Source: Dreissena polymorpha
Taxonomy: Eukaryota > Mollusca > Bivalvia > Myida > Dreissenidae
NCBI RefSeq assembly: GCF_020536995.1
Contig: NC_068362.1
Coordinates: 96,283,085-96,347,084, forward strand
Reading direction: 5' to 3'
Length of the DNA stretch: 64,000 nucleotides
The notes under the pieces were generated by a model. The model saw only the letters and a program-made list of their open reading frames with translations. It made no database searches and was not told the DNA's origin. The translations under genes and the position numbers were made by a program. This document shows, one piece after another, positions 60,701 through 64,000 of the stretch. Numbering within the stretch: the stretch's first letter is position 1; each line of letters begins with the position of its first letter.

Positions 60701-62774
60701 TTGAAAAATCACCTTCTAACTAAGATATTAATAAGCTATTAATAGTCGGTTTAAATGTAAACCCGGAAGTTTAAACGCTAAATAGTGAGCGGGGTTAAAG
60801 GTCCATACCAAAGGGTCCATACCACTGGCAAGATACGGGTCAGGCCTGCGGCCTTCTATATGCGGTTCTTAAAAAAAACCTGTATGAGGACTTGATAGTA
60901 ATGATACTGGGGTGCTGTGATGGTGCTCCTCATTAATAAGCGGCTGCTTCCTTTATCAAGACTCAATATTACATTTAATAATACGTGTCGTGCTTCGCGC
61001 TCTATAGCGCCTTTGTTAGTAACTAGTTGGTTGCTAGGATAGTGGAACAAAGAAGTACCGGTTCGCGTATTTGCCCAGTCCCTGTGATATTGTATTATTG
61101 CCCAGTCCCTGTTATCAGTTATTAATTAAAAGAATTAGCTTTGCATTATTGGCCATAAATGTTGTAGTAAATGAAATAGGTACAAATGCAGTTCTTATTT
61201 ACACTAATTTACACAAAAAATCACCACTATGCAAGATATTCTGTCAACAAAAATATATACATTGATCCGTAAAATAACTTCTCCTCCCATAAGCGAAAAA
61301 AAACGTATTACATACTAGTCGCCGCACTTCAGTGCGACGCCAATAAGGCCGGCTAGCGCTACATGCAAACCACTGGTCGGTGATAAATATTGGTCATATC
61401 TTGGTTGAATATATGACAAATGAGATCGCGAGAAACTACCAAGATATAAAGGGATCTTGGTACCGTCGATCAACCAGTTATTGCAAGGCAAAGTTCAATA
61501 TTGACAAAAAACGGCATTAATATATATTTCCTTTATAAGCATGAATGTTTATTGATGATTAAAATAAGTAGTAATGATTCACGTAAGAATGCTTGGTTCA
61601 GCAAATGTAAATTTGAAATAAAAGCCGGTTGTGGATTTGTTTTCCTTTACTGACCTGCGTTTTTGTGTTTGTTTGATTTCATTCGCAATCAAAAATGACA
61701 TTTGAAAATGTTGTTACACCATTATCTAAGCAATATATATATAAATGGCTTAATTCCATAGTTTGCAAAACAATGGTTCGTTGTATTTGAATATTGTAAG
61801 GGCTTTAAAAGCAACCAAACTAATATTAAGTAAGTTTAGAGTTCTGTCATCGAATGCATGTGTTTACATCAAAGTGCATACCGATTCAGACCAATATGTT
61901 ATTTATTTATTTGTTTTAATAGCGAAATAACAAGTTTGAGTAACAACGTTCCCTCGAATATTGTGGGACTCACGCACGATTTGTCTAGGGCTTAAGGACC
62001 ATTAAAAAATGATTCCTACTACATTGTATTAGTTGATAGAATTGTGCTAGATCTAGTCCCACCACCTGTAGACCACGTTCCCACAGTGGTAGATGAATAT
62101 TATGTTGTCATTTGTGCTCAGCTTGTTCAACAGATCCCTTAGATAAAAGTTTATATACATTTTATAATGTTTATTGGTTAAATTTTCATGACTTGAAGCA
62201 TTAATTTCTATTCCTTCGAAGGGTATGGCATTTTATATTTAATTTTGCTTTTGATCCTTTTTAACTGCTAAATATTTTGGCAAGCCATGGCCGGTTGTTA
62301 TATTAAAATATAATACACGATAGTGCTTCCCTATGTTCATTTGTCAATAGAAACTAACATGCTATTTTCTCTAATCATTTATCTGCACGTTATATGAAAA
62401 TCAGAGGGGTATATCTAGAGTTATGTCCCTTTGATTTTTTTTAAATCGTACTTTTTCTGCCAATTTTTACTCGCCAACAATTTATTTGAACATTGTTGCA
62501 AAGAGTTATACTTAACTTGATTATATGCTTAAAATATTCATTCTGGTTTGTTTGTTTCAACATGCATTTATAACAATTAACCTAAATTAAATTAAATTTT
62601 ATTCACTATTGTTTGCCCAGTTTTCTGGGATTAGATTGTTGAAGGTGCCCGGTATGATACCAAGTTTTGCCAGGACACACATGTAATATAATACATATAA
62701 AAATCCAATTTTTCATTTATGCCATTCTTTTGAATATGCCTTCTCTCAGCTGAATTATTACTCAAACCTCAGGG
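60701..62774. other. Intergenic, nothing supported
   Basis: Two kilobases of AT-rich DNA. A 36-codon frame near 62035-62150 (DLVPPPVDHVPTVVDEYY) is protein-like but too short to support. A small hairpin (CGCACTTCAGTGCG) lies near 61324. Confidence 0.45.
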
Positions 62775-63422
62775 TTAAAGAACAACATCTCCTGCTTCAA
62801 GGTCTTCCCCTAGCTTTGCCGTGTAAACCGCTTCGTCTCCGTCGTAGATCACGTTAAACCATTCTGGAAATCCAGGAACCTGAACTAAGTAAATAACTGA
62901 TAAATAGTATATTTCAATATGTATGATATCATTGATTTTGAAGCTACAGAGTTGACATGTGAAAAACTAACTATTATAGCAACAGGCACTGCTACTACAA
63001 TAACCTGAGAAATGACTTGGCCGCTGTACCATTTGGGAATATCATTGTCAAGCCATCTGTGCTCTATAGATTTTTTTCAAGAATATGGGGTGTTTCTGGT
63101 GGCGGAGTAATAAACGAGTGTTTAATTAGGGATGCAACATTATTCTTGAGTTCGTCAACATTTAGGGGAACACGTTTACCATTGACAACATGACTGAACA
63201 AAAAAAAAACTAAGTGTCACACTTTTGCTGAAAAACAATTTTTCTAAGCCGCCGTATTTGAACTTTTAAGGCATCTATTTGTTTAGTTTTAGATTTGATT
63301 TTTTCCAATTCACTTTCTATTTGCTGCACATTTTGCCAAAGACCATAACATAACATGTCAGTTGTTTCTTTTTGAATGTGAAGCACCCCCAGATGATTAA
63401 GAACAACTATGGCAAATTTCAT
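62775..63422 (-). pseudogene. Degraded gene with coiled coil and Spindlin/Tudor-like C-terminus
   Basis: On the minus strand three coding blocks follow each other: 63422-63223, 63193-63005 and 62879-62775. Block 1 gives MKFAIVVLNHLGVLHIQKE and a basic coiled coil (QIESELEKIKSKTKQ). Block 2 gives HVVNGKRVPLNVDELKNN and then, one base out of frame after a run of A, IEHRWLDNDIPKWYSGQVIS. Block 3 gives VPGFPEWFNVIYDGDEAVY, EDLEAGDVVL and TAA. The pattern HRW..WYSGQV..VPG.....V.YDGDEAVY resembles the Spin/Ssty repeat of Spindlins, a Tudor-like histone reader. The resemblance is by eye. The gap between blocks 1 and 2 is only 29 bases with GT..AG ends, too short for a normal intron, and the A-run shift breaks the frame. 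It is probably a pseudogene. The true start may lie upstream. Confidence 0.5.
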
Positions 63423-63484
63423 GACTCTGGCTCATGTGTTGATGGAAATAAAGCTCTAAGCTTATATTAAAAAGCATGTTTTCA

Positions 63485-63715
63485 AGAAACAAAGGGCCAC
63501 AACTCCGTTGTTAATAGATGGTGTACATTGCCATTTGGCATGAATCATCCTCTTATCCATATATATATATACTCATACCAAGTTTCAATGAAATCCGCAA
63601 AAGCACTTCCAAGATATGGATCCGGACACAAAAGTGCCCGATAGACGAAAGGATGGACGGGCGGAGGGACAACGCAAACACAATATTCCTTCGCCTATGG
63701 CGGGTGATAATAAAT
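63485..63715 (-). repeat. Bivalve dispersed repeat, inverted partner of the right edge
   Basis: Includes GCACTTCCAAGATATGGATC, GGACACAAAAGTGCC, GGATGGACGGGCGGAGGGAC and CCTTCGCCTATGGCGGGTG. Its right end is the reverse complement of the sequence at 63905-64000. It is non-coding. Confidence 0.75.
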
Positions 63716-63904
63716 ACGTCCGTGTTTTACTATATGTCAAGCGTTTAAAGATAATAAAATAAAATATATATATATATTGATAAACTACGCAAGATACACG
63801 TCTTAAAACAGAGAAACATCTTAAAACATCGTTAGTAGTTTAGATACAAATTTGAACAAAATTACTGAAAAATCTCAAATTAAAAATGAGTACAAATGTG
63901 CCAA

Positions 63905-64000
63905 TTATCCCCCGCCATAGGCGAAGGTATATTGTTTTGGTGTTGTCCGTCCGTCAGTCTTTCCGTCCGTCCTTCTGTCCGTCCGGCACTCTTGTGTCCG
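63905..64000 (+). repeat. Bivalve dispersed repeat, cut by the window edge
   Basis: Starts CCCCCGCCATAGGCGAAGG, then a TCCGTCCGTC-rich stretch and CACTCTTGTGTCCG. It matches the reverse complement of 63615-63710, so the two form a pair facing each other about 190 bp apart. Confidence 0.75.

Noticed and set aside
61313-61345. Small hairpin CGCACTTCAGTGCG
   Set aside because: The stem is only six bases and lacks any context of a terminator or structured RNA.
62035-62150. 36-codon protein-like frame
   Set aside because: Too short, with no clear splice borders and no recognised motif.

Overview
This 64 kb window is invertebrate nuclear DNA, most likely from a freshwater mussel of the genus Dreissena. 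It is AT-rich and gene-poor. Its host genes are spliced with GT..AG introns. It is crowded with bivalve-type repeats, including a foldback unit at 43912-44170 (core GCCTGTGCGGACTGCACAGGC) that I associate from memory with Dreissena. The species call is inference.

Layout. 1-2803 is the old, broken 3' part of a Ty3/gypsy LTR element. 3605-10110 holds diverged copies of an unnamed repeat, one of them split by a minus-strand LINE. 10748-11345 is a 157-bp tandem repeat. 12558-15292 is an apparently intact five-exon host gene for a 349-aa protein of unknown function. 17046-23306 has a decayed LINE, a (GAT)n tract, a tRNA-like sequence, a pogo-like transposase relic and a TTAA-ended MITE. 23805-35772 contains two direct copies of one genomic segment; the first copy carries a CR1/L2-like LINE that the second lacks. 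Further LINE, foldback and MITE elements follow to 36198. 37741-38480 is a foldback array of a 22-bp unit, and a second copy lies at 54480-54777.

39056-39922 is an HtrL/YibB-family exon with one in-frame stop. 44379-45888 is a complete three-exon gene for a secreted protein with a DUF4773-like domain and a tail of eight 13-residue repeats rich in N-glycosylation sequons. 49696-54392 is a young Ty3/gypsy insertion on the minus strand with near-identical LTRs and a 5-bp target duplication.

The last 10 kb has three lesser gene candidates. 55936-56258 is an exon-like segment. 57616-58742 (minus) is a helix-rich gene with one in-frame stop. 62775-63422 (minus) is a small degraded gene ending in a Spindlin/Tudor-like domain. 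A TTAA MITE carrying a tRNA-like sequence, another tRNA-Val-like sequence and bivalve repeats fill the rest.

I see no operon-like organisation and no pathway shared between the host genes. The most novel material is the two repeat-bearing host genes, the 22-bp foldback family, the GGAATAAGGAAC foldback and the duplicated segment.
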